64,000 nt of DNA, taken from Haliclona indistincta. Lineage: Eukaryota > Porifera > Demospongiae > Haplosclerida > Chalinidae. The position numbers were made by a program, and so were the translations under genes. Positions 19,295 to 30,200 of the stretch are shown here, in pieces. The stretch spans positions 8,727,899-8,791,898 of the forward strand of contig OZ024787.1 in the NCBI GenBank assembly GCA_964017065.1. Direction: 5' to 3'. Below the pieces are notes generated by a model that did not search any database, was not told the origin of the DNA, and saw only the letters and a program-made list of their open reading frames with translations. Positions within the stretch are counted from its first letter, which is position 1. Every line of letters begins with the position of its first letter.

Positions 19295-21135
19295 TAACAA
19301 TGGCAGAACACTGGATCATGCATGTGTGCCGTAAGACAGTGTCAGTCAATAGATTTTAGAATAGTAAGTTGTCTTTATTAAAAACCATAGTTACATGCAT
19401 AACACAAACGTAGGAAGCGTGTTTTTGTCAAGATGACCAAAATTTATTTTGAAATTTTTTGTGGGTAAAAAGTTAATGTAAAATGTATGGGAAGAGACAA
19501 AAATGTTCATAATTTAAGATCACCCGGAATAAAAAAATGCAGAAATTTTCTACGTTTACAGTAGCTGCTACAGATATAGTTAATAGGTCAAGGGTTAATA
19601 AACTGTATGTAGAGCATTATACAAGTACATGTAAAACCTATTTATTGCCATGCATGCACATATGTAATGCTTTGAATGGTGGCGTTATAGTAATATTTTT
19701 ATAGCGATAAAACTACATTTCAACTTCAGATCTTTAATAAAGTTTACAATCACAATCATTTGTTCCATAGCAAATGAACATAGAGTGGAGAAAAATTGAT
19801 AAACCAGGCAAAAAATGGTTTCTTTGGTATCATATTATGTAGAGATATTCAAAGTATAATCTCTATTGTCTTCTCATAATAGTCTTATTCTTCTCGCGCG
19901 CGATCGAGCTCTAATGAGAGTTGTTGATTCTAGCACACCAAAGTTATAGAGGCATCGTTAGGGCCCAGGGGTGTATTGAGTGCTGCAGCATCACATCCTA
20001 AAGATGCTCAGCATATTCATCGACAGTAGCAGCTAACCTAAACCTCATATGCAACTATAACAATGAATTTTAGTACGTTGGGGAAAAACCAAGTGTCTTG
20101 CTACCCTTATTCAAGAGTCACGCATACATGGCGACATTGAAATACCCACACACACATGATTGCTGAATTTTGCATCTGGTGAGGCTTAAGGTACTTCAGT
20201 ACAGCTGGAATGCACTCTCCTTGTGTGTATACAGTACGTAGTAGATTGCAATCAGTTTATTTTGATAGATTATTGTTGAGGTGTAGCTTCACTGTTTGCA
20301 CGCACAAGAGAGTTGTTTTGTCAAAAGAAACATTTTAATGGAAAACATACCTCTGACGCAAGATGCTCTGCTACAGCACTCGAAACGTGTATCCTATCAG
20401 GCTGGAATTTGGACTACCAGCGACCAGCCACAACAAGAAGCACCCTCACCAGAAGAGTACGGTTTGGACATTGAATAAGGAGACTTTGTCTTGAGTGCCA
20501 GTGTGGTGCACACTGCCACTCTCCTCTGCAGCCTGCAGTTGACTGATATAATGTGGCTGCAAGAGTGACAAGGGTTGTAATGCAAGATGTTCATGTTAGA
20601 AAGCCCAGTGGAACTGTACAGAGCTGTGCAGCTGTAATTGCGGATTGTATACTAAATTCTGTTGAGTTGTTTCTTAGAATTCTTTCAGAAGTGGTACCTA
20701 CCATGGGATTACTTTATATGTACTAGTGAATAAATGTACAAAGTTTGGTGCTTCTATCTGCAACATCCCCAGAATTTCTTTAAGCCACCTGGCTATGTAT
20801 AGGTTAGAGACCTCGGCCAACGGGATCTACGCGGTATAGAAACCCTCGCGTCGCCATAGAACCCTCGCGCTACGCGCTCGTGTTCTATATGGCTTCCTCG
20901 GGTTTCTATACCGCGTAGATCCCTTGGCCTCGGTCTCTAACCTATACATATAGTTGTAGGAGAGGCTGATCAGATGCATGTAGTTCAGCTCCGTGCACCG
21001 AGTGAAAGAGGGTTTGCTCAGTAAAGTTTTATAATCTCAATTTGTACAGCAAATAAACAGCAGCAACAATAGAAGCAAAAATTAATAATTAAAAATTTGG
21101 GGACACTGGGAACTAGATAGTGGAGAAAAGAGAAC
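19295..21135. repeat. Spacer: 3' flank of secreted-gene unit 1
   Basis: No gene seen. From about 19745 the sequence recurs as the 3' flank of the other secreted-gene units (about 23580, 46350, 48890 and 52995): a block with ATAGCAAATGAACATAGAG and a later block with CACACCAAAGTT and CAGCATCACATC. A further segment, about 20355-20760, recurs at 49240-49640. Relative to unit 1, unit 5 lacks about 270 bp (20085-20355) here. Confidence 0.65.
20804..20950. repeat. 147-bp hairpin element
   Basis: The left end TATGTATAGGTTAGAGACC and right end GGTCTCTAACCTATACATA are reverse complements, and the inner arms GGGATCTACGCGGTATAGAA and TTCTATACCGCGTAGATCCC continue the pairing. The matching place in unit 5 (near 49660) runs straight through from CCACCTGACTATAACC to TAGTTGTAGGAGAGG without it. 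This is therefore an insertion, probably a MITE. Confidence 0.8.
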
Positions 21136-22263
21136 TCAAAGACAATCACAAGGTGTATTGTTCTCAGGATCACATGGGAACACTGTGATACTGAGACGTT
21201 CATCAAAATTCTGGATTCGATAGTTGTCACTAACATCAAATTTGTACTTGCCCACGCCACCAACATGGTCAAAAGCCACAGTAACCTCTTGAGGCTCATC
21301 CCAATTCTCCTGATCGAACTCTAGTTTTGAGGGAGAAACTTTGACACAAGTTGTGCATACCTTGTTAGTATTACAAGTCAGTGATTCATAGCATGTAAGG
21401 AAAGAGTTGTTACAGAATGTGATGCTAACTGTGACAGGTAATTTTGACACGGGTTGTGTGTACAGAGAGACTGAGAGTTTAGCTGGTTTGTTGGGCTGAG
21501 AAAAAAGATAGAATTCTTGATAAGTAGGAAGGCCGTTGATCTTCAGACCAGCATTATTGTCAACACATCGCTCTAACCAGTTCTCCGGAGGAGCGAACAC
21601 ACTATCTGGAGAAGGTCCAAGCTCAAATTTGAAGAAGTCAACCTGGTAGTACCAGTCATATTCTGGTTGACCAATAGCCTTGTGCATGTGGTGTAGACGT
21701 AGTGGTATGCTAGGGTTACTAGAGTTAGCCCAATAGGTAAACGTGTCAACAGTATTCAACTTCTTATCCTCTGTTTGGTCTGTCCATTTATCAGCATGGA
21801 CACCAACCATCCCATTGAGCGCAATCACATCTCTCCCGGCATAGTTCTTTGGGATGCTGCTGGGCATTTGCCATGGGCCAACCTGGTTGAACACTGGGTA
21901 ACCAAAGTAGGAGGGGCACTGTGAGATGTTTGCATCTGGTATAGTACAGGGCCAGCCATTCACTTCATAGGTGCAGGAGCCATCTTTATTTTCTACAAAC
22001 AAGGTCATCTCTCTCTCTTCTCTAGTTCCTGGTGCTGCACCTGTTGGAGCTACCACGAGAAGAGATCTTATCTCGTTCGTCACTATGAGGGCTCGGTTGT
22101 TAGTGACGTCTTGATACACTTCATTGAAGCTAGGACACGGGCAGTAGTGGCCTTCACCAGATGTGTATGCAAGACTGTGAAAATCAGCCGGAAAAGATGG
22201 GACGACTACAGCACTAGTAGTGTGGACCGCTAGCAAACAACAAAGGATCAAGCAAATGACCAT
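21136..22263 (-). CDS. Secreted LolA/ependymin-like protein, family copy 1
   Basis: Single-exon, 375 residues. The signal peptide is MVICLILCCLLAVHTTSA. The body has the layout I associate with eukaryotic secreted LolA/ependymin-like proteins: FPADFH near the start, a disulfide-rich CPCPS, SCTYEVNGWPCTIPD, a Gly-Arg-Asp repeat-like YAGRDVIALNG, TYWANSSNPSIPLRLHH and a terminal DFFKFELGPSPDSVF with PPENW. A second module (residues about 255-350) resembles a Calx-beta-like beta sandwich: SVSLYTQPVSKLPVTVSITF and VSPSKLEFDQENWDEPQEV. It ends in cysteines (PCDPENNTPCDCL). N-glycosylation sequons are present at NIS and NSS. Function unknown; probably secreted and lipid- or matrix-binding by analogy only. 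This copy is open throughout. Confidence 0.75.
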   Translation of the reverse strand: MVICLILCCLLAVHTTSAVVVPSFPADFHSLAYTSGEGHYCPCPSFNEVYQDVTNNRALIVTNEIRSLLVVAPTGAAPGTREEREMTLFVENKDGSCTYEVNGWPCTIPDANISQCPSYFGYPVFNQVGPWQMPSSIPKNYAGRDVIALNGMVGVHADKWTDQTEDKKLNTVDTFTYWANSSNPSIPLRLHHMHKAIGQPEYDWYYQVDFFKFELGPSPDSVFAPPENWLERCVDNNAGLKINGLPTYQEFYLFSQPNKPAKLSVSLYTQPVSKLPVTVSITFCNNSFLTCYESLTCNTNKVCTTCVKVSPSKLEFDQENWDEPQEVTVAFDHVGGVGKYKFDVSDNYRIQNFDERLSITVFPCDPENNTPCDCL

Positions 22264-22841
22264 CTTGTTCTCAGGGATTCGTAAAATGAAAATCCTACTT
22301 GTGTCAGTCTATATAGATCTGTCACGCGGGATCCAGACTAGCTGGAGACCTGGCTGGAGTTGCACGTTCGTGGTCAGAAATTTCGTCAGCTCAAGTCCTG
22401 TGGTCTGTCACGAGGGAGACCTCACGAGTTTTTTTTTTACCGCTGCATATGCATGGCTTGCAGTCTAGCCCACCAATGAATGGCAATTAAGCAGCAAGAA
22501 CAAGCAACAGCAAACATTGTGTTACAGGAAGTAGCATTTTAAATGTTTTCTGTCACAATTTTTGAGAACATATAAAGTATATAGTTGTCAACTCTTCAAT
22601 GCAGATGATTTATCTGTAACTAACATAATGGTTGACTGCCGTTAGCTGACTGATCGGGAACTCAAGCCACCTTGTTTGCTGTTGATAAATGTTTTATCGT
22701 GCAAACTATGAGACTGACAATTTTACAGCAGTATAGAAATACAAATTATGCAGTTCAGTGTTAGCTAGCAGCACGAGCTGTAACAAGCATTTGCAAACTG
22801 CTCTGATCTGCTTACAAATTAGTGCACTCGCATCTGCCAAA
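22264..22841. repeat. Spacer: 5' flank of unit 1
   Basis: No gene seen. The stretch just upstream of the start codon is shared with the other units (CATCTTGTTCTCAGGG next to the ATG, then a GTCACGCGGGAT box, then CGTGGTCAGAAATTTCGTCA) and probably contains the common promoter and 5' UTR. The remainder (GTTGACTGCCGTTAGCTGAC and neighbours) recurs in units 3, 4 and 5. Confidence 0.55.
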
Positions 22842-22911
22842 TCCGTGATAGTATAGTGGTAAGTATCCCCGCCTGTCACGCGGGAGACCGGGGTTCGATT
22901 CCCCATCAGAG
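22842..22911 (+). pseudogene. tRNA-Asp pseudogene, unit 1
   Basis: Identical to tRNA-Asp through the T arm, but the 3' acceptor strand reads CCCCATCAGAG in place of CCCCGTCACGGAG. The acceptor stem can no longer pair, and no T-run terminator follows. The break coincides with the junction to METTL22 and UNC13 relic sequence. Confidence 0.8.
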
Positions 22912-23400
22912 TACTTTAAGCGACAGACGACCAGACCTGTCTCCAGCTTGAATTTCCTGATCAGTTCTTTGTCGTACTTCTTCCCCACTATCAGTTGGCA
23001 TCAGTTGTCTATCTCTACAGCATAGCTCCTGTGGTAGTCCATCAGAACTGAGATTTGACTGGAAAATGATAAACACCTCATTTCTAGAAATTAGTGGATA
23101 GGTCAAACATACCAAAACTGCTAGAAATGCAATGAACAAGTACATATAGGCTTGCATGTTTTTTGTCAAGATTGCTGTCAAGGTGAGCCAGTAATACATG
23201 TAATTTGAAAATGAAAACACTGTTTAACAGACAGAAGAGAAATATGTAGCAAAAGTCACAAGTCGCATTGCTACCCATTGTCCTGCTTTTCATGTCCTGT
23301 TCTCGTCCTGACTACTTTATCACTATAATTATTATAGCCTTATTATATTATACAGGTCGAAGGAACATCCATAAGACAAATACACGATGAGCACACCATG
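22912..23400. pseudogene. UNC13-like exon relics joined to a METTL22 scrap
   Basis: After the tRNA the sequence AAGCGACAGACGA matches METTL22 exon 1 just past its ATG. It then switches to a minus-strand UNC13-like exon (about 22935-23062; reverse-complement reading gives SQISVLMDYHRSYAV) and its intron. From about 23353 a different UNC13-like exon appears in the opposite orientation (plus strand: GTCGAAGGAACATCCATAAG, corresponding to VEGMSIRQ). Neither relic can be expressed as part of a gene. They show that unit 1 is a rearranged deletion product of the larger unit. Confidence 0.75.
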
Positions 23401-24192
23401 ACAAGAGTGGCTCGACTGTTATAGCCTGGCAAACTGCACATTCAATAACACAACCTACACGATACACAGTGGCAATTTGCCCACTATAATTATTCAATTC
23501 ACTGAATTGAGCACAAGACACTCACATGCTTTACCACATTGTTGGCAATACTACAAAACAATACGCATATTGTACCAAACAATCAATTGTTCCGTAGCAA
23601 ATGAACATAGAGTGGAGAACAATCGATAAACCAAGCAAAAAATGGTTTCGTTGGTATCACATTATGTAGTGATATTCAAAGTATAATCTCTATTGTCTTC
23701 TCATAATAGTATTATTCTTCTCGCACGCGATCGAGCTCTAATGTGATTCTAGCACACCAAAGTTGAGTATATAGAGGTATCGTTAGGGTCCAGGGGTATA
23801 TTGAGTGCTGCAGCATCACACTCTACAGATGCTCAGCATATTCAGCAGCTAACCTAAACCTCATATGCAACTATAACAAGAAATTTAACTAGTCATGAAT
23901 GTTAACTGGCTTCAGCACCCTTGCACATATCGATAGGTTGTCTATGGCTGCTGGGACCCATGTCCTTTGTACCCACGTATGTCGCATGGCTGCTGCTGTT
24001 TGTAGTCTAGCCTTAACCATAGTTATAGGAGAGGCTGATGAGATGCATGTGATTCAGCCCCACTGAGTGAAAGAGGAGTTTTATAATCTCAATTTGTACA
24101 GCAAAATTATAATAAACAGCAGCAACAATAGAAGCAAGATCAATAAAAAATTGGGGACACGTGCAACTAGTGGAGAAAAGAGAACTCAAATA
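23401..24192. repeat. Spacer: 3' flank of unit 2
   Basis: No gene. Same repeated 3' flank as the other units, including the GTACCCACGTATGTCGCATGG segment and the AACAGCAGCAACAATAGAAG sequence just after the stop codon of the secreted gene. Confidence 0.6.
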
Positions 24193-25310
24193 CTATAGTT
24201 TGCAATCACAAGGTGTATTGTTCTCAGGATCACATGGAAACACCTTAAAACGTTCACCATAATTCTGGATTCGATAGTTGTCACTGACATCAAATATGTA
24301 CTTGCCCACACCACCAACATGGTCAAAAGCCACTGTAACCTCTTGAGGCTCATTCCAATTCTCCTGATTGAACTCCAGTTTTGAGGGAGAAACATTGACA
24401 CAAGTTTTGCATATCTTGTCAGTATTACAAGTCATTGTTTCGTCGCATGAATCATTATTACAGAACGTGATGCTAACTGTGACAGGTAATTTTGACACGG
24501 GTCGTGTGTACAGAGAGACTGAGAGTTTAGCTGGTTTGTTGGGCTGAGAAAAGAGATAGAATACTTGATAACTAGGAAGGCCGTTGATCTTCAGACCAGC
24601 ATTATTGTCAACACATCGCTCTAACCAGTTCTCCGGAGGAGCGAACACACTGTCTGGAGAAGGTTCGAGCTCAAATTTGAAGAAGTCGATCTGGTAGTAC
24701 CAGTCATATTCTGGTTTACCAATAGCCTTGTGCATGTGGTGTAGACGTAGTGGTATGCTAGGGTTACTAGAGTTAGCCCAATAGGTAAACGTGTCAACAG
24801 TATTCAACTTCTTATCCTCTGTTTGGTCTGTCCATTTATCAGCATGCACACCAACCATACCATTGAGCTCAATCACATCTCTCCCGGCATAGGTCTTTGG
24901 AATGCTGCTGGGTATTTGCCATGGGCCAACCTGGTTAAACACTGGGTAACCAAAGTAGGAGGAGCACTGTGAGAGGTGTGCGTCTGGTATAGTACAGGGC
25001 CAGCCATTCACTTCATAGGTGCAGGAGCCATCTTTATTTTCTACAAACAAGGTCATCTCTTTCTCTTCTCTGGTTCCTGGTGCTGCACCTGTTGGAGCTA
25101 CAACAAGAAGAGATCTTATCTCGTTTGTCACTATGAGGGCTCGGTTGTTAGTGACGTCTTGATACACTTCATTGAAGCTAGGACACGGGCAGTACTGGCC
25201 TTCACCAGATGTGAATGCAAGAGTGTGAAAATCAGCCGGAAAAGAAGGGACGTCTACAGCACTAGTAGTGTGGACCGCTAGCAAACAACAAAGGATCAAG
25301 CAATAACCAT
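24193..25310 (-). pseudogene. Secreted LolA/ependymin-like family copy 2, start codon out of frame
   Basis: The reading frame is open from 25299 down to the stop at 24193 and is close to copy 1, with both modules and all major cysteines present. The start codon aligned with the other copies (25310-25308) is followed by ATGGTTATTGCTTGA, a stop at codon 5. One T has been lost relative to ATGGTCATTTGCTTG in copy 1. No in-frame upstream ATG is visible near the site. Either the copy is newly disabled, it starts at a non-ATG codon or a downstream ATG (losing the signal peptide), or one base is wrong in the assembly. Confidence 0.65.
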
Positions 25311-25595
25311 CTTGTTCTCAGGGGTAGCTATTGAAAATCCGATTTGTGTCAGTCTAGATAAGTCACGCGGGATCAGAGATCGTCTGTTGTTACTTGTTTA
25401 CCGCTGCATGCGTGGCTTGCAGTCCAGCCTACCCCTCCAAAAGTGGGAGGGGCTTCAATGAAGGAGTGTTTGCAGTCACAATTATTATTTAAAAGCAGAA
25501 ATTATGCAGCTCAGTGTTTGCAATCAGCAGCTGTAACAAGCATTTGCAAACTGCTCTGTACCTGTTTACAAATTAGTGCTCTTGTATCTGCCAAA

Positions 25596-25667
25596 TCCGT
25601 GATAGTATAGTGGTAAGTATCCCCGCCTGTCACGCGGGAGACCGGGGTTCGATTCCCCGTCACGGAG
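25596..25667 (+). tRNA. tRNA-Asp (GTC), block A
   Basis: Seventy-two nt, identical in sequence to the copy at 15971, with full acceptor, anticodon and T-arm pairing. Followed by TATTTTTTTT as Pol III terminator. It lies 16 bp before the METTL22 start codon, so the METTL22 5' UTR must either be extremely short or run through the tRNA gene. Confidence 0.93.
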
Positions 25668-25683
25668 TATTTTTTTTATCCAG

Positions 25684-27187
25684 ATGGCTGAAGCGACAGA
25701 CGAGCAACAAGCTGACTTGGTGCTGTCTGACGTTCACATTGGAGCTGCTGCAAATGCAAACGTTGGTCAGGTAACGGTCTGAAGCATGAATCTAGCACCT
25801 TGTTTGTGCATTGAATTTTTAATGATGGTTTTATCATAGCAAAAGTTAAACATGCATATGTCCAATTGATGCCATCCTTCTCTTTTAGACAACAGTCTTG
25901 TCAGAGTTTTCATTCGCTCCTCCTCTATCCTGGGAGAGAGAAGACTGCTCTACATCAGAACGAGCTCCAGTATGTGTTGATGAGGACGGAGATCTGGATG
26001 TACCTCGTCGTAGACACGCCCCCAGCACACATGCACTGATAATAGGTGAGTGCAGGCTCATTGAGAGAGAAAAAAGTTGTGTTATGTGTTTTCACAGAGC
26101 ATACAATGGCGACACCAATCAGTGGAGTGGGTGCCCAGGTCAGTAGAGCCATATGATAGAGCTAGCTTAGCGAATATCGTTTCTTCAGTTGTGGAGTGGG
26201 GCTCTTCTTCTCTCTGACTACCTTATCAAGCATCATTCCAGGCAAGTTAATACATTATTAAGATTTTTTGGCTGATATGGTATCACGTTATTTATATTAA
26301 CTGCAGACTGTCTGACCAGATTGTGTTAGAGCTGGGTAGTGGGGTGGGGCTGGTAGGCGTGGTTGCATCACAGTATGTAAAGCAGATGTTTTGTACAGGT
26401 AAGAACAGAACAAGTTGATGTACTGGAATGTCATGCCACTATTCTCACTATACCGCCGCACATTGCATTTTGAACACTTCCTGCAGATATTGGTGATTTT
26501 GTTCTTGGTATTTGTCAGCGTAATCTGAACAGAAACTGTCCTCGACATCAGTCCAATATAGCAGTACGGGAACTGGACTGGAGGCATCCGGTTCCTGTCT
26601 GTACAGAAGGTGAATACTCATGGACACGTGGGGACCAAATTGCTCTACAACACACTTCACTAATATTAGCAGCTGATGGTAAGACACATAGCTTGAGAGC
26701 TGATGTGTGCAATGTTTAATCCTTTAATTATTGCAGTGATTTATGATGACTCACTCACTGATGCATTCTTCAACTGTCTGGTCCAGCTGACATCAGTCAT
26801 GTTTGAGACTCCACCCACTGTACTAGTTTCCATGGAGAAAAGGTATGTTAAAACTATGCTGACAGAATTTTGCTCAACTATATCAACTTGTACACATGTA
26901 GGATCAACTTTTCATTGGATCATTTGGGTGTGGTTAGCCCCGCTCACTCTTACTTTCTAGAATGCATCAGAAGACGTTATCCTTCTGAGCATGGCTTGAG
27001 AGGAAACGGAGAGAATAAGCACGTTACAATAAACGCCACTCAACTTTCAACTGATTTTGAGCAGTATTTCAGTTATGAAAGAGTTAAAGAATTGGTGAGC
27101 ACAAATAACATAACATACCATTAACATATTTATTATAATATTTATTATTAGGAATTATGGGAATTGCAGCTGATAGTAGAACATTAA
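25684..27187 (+). CDS. METTL22: METTL22 lysine methyltransferase, copy A
   Basis: Seven-beta-strand SAM-dependent methyltransferase of the METTL21/22 group; the vertebrate enzyme methylates lysine of KIN17. Exons by eye: 25684-25770, 25889-26045, 26098-26138, 26189-26241, 26307-26398, 26487-26678, 26737-26842, 26902-27094 and 27152-27187 (about 318 residues; the human protein is about 400). Motifs: LWSGALLLSDYL, SAM motif I VLELGSGVGLVGV, TDIGDFVLGICQRN, ELDW, SLILAADVIYDDSLTDAFF, SMEKRINFSLDHL and C-terminal VKELELWEL. Intron 4 has a GC donor (CCAG|GCAAGT), which must be used to give HHSRLSDQ. The stop is 21 bp from the stop of the converging UNC13-like gene. Confidence 0.9.
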
Positions 27188-27208
27188 GTCAAGCTAGATT
27201 TCAAATAT

Positions 27209-30200
27209 TTATTTAGAAACAGCTTTCTCAGATCGAACAGTATGAGACCGAGGCTGAAGTTTTCGCATGAATTTGCAGAAAGTGACTGCAGATGCTTCAC
27301 TGCGGAATGTGAGTTCATAAAATGCTCGACTCTCCTTGAAATGAAAGAAATTCAAGTGCTCGGTCTTTCTTTCAGCTTCTTCTATGGCGGGAACAGAGGA
27401 GCCTTGTATCACACACAGACCAGCAAACTCATTAGCACCGATGGTGTCACGATTGAATAATGCTATCAGTATCACTGATCCTTGTTGCACGCTGAGTTCA
27501 CCCCTTTGAACATTACTGTAGTGAGAGAAGAGTGTAGACATATAGTGAGAGCCAGTGAATGGGTGATTGAGTAGGTAGGCGAGGCTGAGTAAGTATAGGA
27601 TATGAGATGAGTTCTATAGGACTGACATTTTCAACTCCTGGTTGAAGACAGGATCAAGAGTGCTCTTCTTTACTGAGCTCTTTTTTGAATGTTTGATCTG
27701 GCCAGGGAGCATAGTGGCTTCAATGAAAGGATTACTGGAACCTGTGGAGCAAACAAATTACTAAGTGTACCACTCATTAATTTTTATATGTCAAATAAGC
27801 TAACCTACTGCAGTGTATCTATGGTATGCTGGTCGTAGTGTACCACTCACCGCTTTTTTTCATTGCAGGAATATTAGTAGCATTAGCTAAGAAAACAGTC
27901 AGTGTATTTGTGCTACTTGAGAAACTGTGACTAAGATTGATCATCCCAAAACACTCAGTCTCCGCCCCTTTCTAGTAGACCAGTAATATCCGTAGACACT
28001 AGCTTTGAGAGACTAGCTCACTTGTTGTTCCACTAAGTCACGCAAGAACTGTTGTAGGACTTCCTCAGATGTACTTGCGCCGAGACGGATCATTTCAATC
28101 AGTTCCTGTAAAAAAAAACAGTTATATTTTAGAACCACAAGGATCATTCAGTGCACATGCTTGGATTGTCTTTACTCAGGGCATAAACTGTTATTGCTCT
28201 AGTTTACCAAGTACTGGTCAGTCTGCAGCTGGTCTGCTGTCAGTCCTTTCCCTCCATTGTGAAAGAAGTCTCTTATGATTGAAGTCACCTCCAGTAGATT
28301 CACGTAACAGTGACGCATCGATGGCTGAAACACAATCCCCATAACTGTCAAGTTGTGTAAATTGTGTAGTTACCTTGTGAGATATCTGGCCATATTGTAC
28401 TTTTAAAGCATTAATCACATCCTTCCAAAGGTCATTAACAACACTGTGCGCATAGGAAAAGGTCAAAAAAGCAAACGATAGTGTTTGAATCACCTCAAAA
28501 ACACTTGTGAGAGCAGTCCATTAGAAAGCTGCTGTAGGTTGACAACCATGTATTCTAGCATCTTGCTAACAGCCTGGGAAGAGAGGGCTCTATCTAGAAG
28601 ATCAGCGAACACTACACATGCAATCTACATGCAGCTACACATTAGTATAGATGTGGTGCAATGCTCAGATGGGTTCTATAGACAGTGTTGCTACGTAGAT
28701 GTTCAACGCATACATACTGGAGAAACACTATACAGAGAAGTGCCATAATAGGCTTTATCAGGAATGAAAACGTCAATATACCCATTGGACATTTTCTACG
28801 TCACAAGTTTACCTATACACAGCGATGATTATGAATTCATTAGCATTGCAGCCCTAATGCTTTCTGCTGTATAAACTTGTGACGTAGAAAATGCCCAACG
28901 GGGTATATGGAGGAGATAAAGTTTTAATGAAAATGAATGAGGTATATTAACGGTTTCATACTCTTACTTAATGAACTCTTGGCTTTATAGGGTTGAATAA
29001 AATAAATTGAAGCATGGCAGCTAACACTATTTGTGCCATCGAGAGTCTTGTATTTTTAAACAGTTTATTAGGAATCAGTGTGCATGATATTCAGTGCTAA
29101 ATAGAAAGCTCACTTCTTCAGAGAATTTTTCTTCTTTCAAGTTAGGAAACAATTTTAGAATTTCTGAAAGTAACTGTGGATGTAAAGTGTAACAGAATTT
29201 TGCAAACCCTCAATCTTTCTTCTTCACTCAATACTTACTCTTGGTCTGAAGCTGTCTGCCATTTCCTGCAGCTTGTGCTGTATGTCCTCCTGTGCACTGC
29301 TTATCAAATCAGTAAACATACTTCTAGTTTTTTTGCTAAGTGACAAAGCAACAAGTTGTCCCTCGCATCCCTGCTCTACTGCTATAGGTTCTCCCTCGTC
29401 CAGCCATTTGAAAAACACTGGATGGTCCATGTCTTCAAGAATATCGCCCAGCACTTCTTGCATGTGTTTAGCATTGTTCAATGTGACACACAACTAGAGT
29501 GGAGAGAAATTTTGTGTTACATGTGTATAAATGTACAAAAGATTATCTGCAGTTCCTTTACCTTATCTGTGATTTCGAATTTCTCTCCAGCACTTTCAGT
29601 GAGATCCCGATCCCGTAGTTTTTGATGAAGACTGTCTGTGTAGAATATGGTTAGCTCACACAAACGCTGGAGACAAAAGTATTAGTAGAATTAAAGAAAG
29701 GACCAATATTCTACCCTCACCTTGACAACAGTCACAAACCATATATATGACTGTTTTCTGTCGGGCCAGTCAAGTTCCTTCCAAAACGAAATTACCTTCA
29801 ACAAGAATAAGCAAGAAAATTAATAATGAAGTTTGGCATGTGCAGACGAGTTTAAATTCATGAACTGCATGTGTCATAGCTACATGTACTTGTGAGTTAA
29901 TTGCTCCATAGTAGCTATAATATTTATCGATATCTTTATATTTTTAATATCTAATATCTAAACAGCTGGTTGTCTTAAACATTCATTTGTGCATTCTGTC
30001 TAATGCGCATAGAAAAAGATGGCATTTGCTAATACTATGGTGACATACCTGCTGGAAAGTAGTGTGGGCATCAACTGCTGAAGATGAGTATGGAACTTGG
30101 TTGGTAACCTCGACAACCTGTAGACAAAAGAATAAGACCAAAGATAGACTAACAAACAGATGCAACCAAGCAGTATCTAGCATGAGTTGTACACATACCG

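Noticed and set aside
24976..25281. Antisense open frame recurring opposite the secreted family (also 47740 and 54386)
   Set aside because: Recurs only because the sense genes are duplicates; no independent start context, domain or splice evidence.
27242..27460. Plus-strand frame conserved in both blocks (also 56636)
   Set aside because: It is the shadow of the terminal UNC13-like exon, whose frame is clearly the real one.
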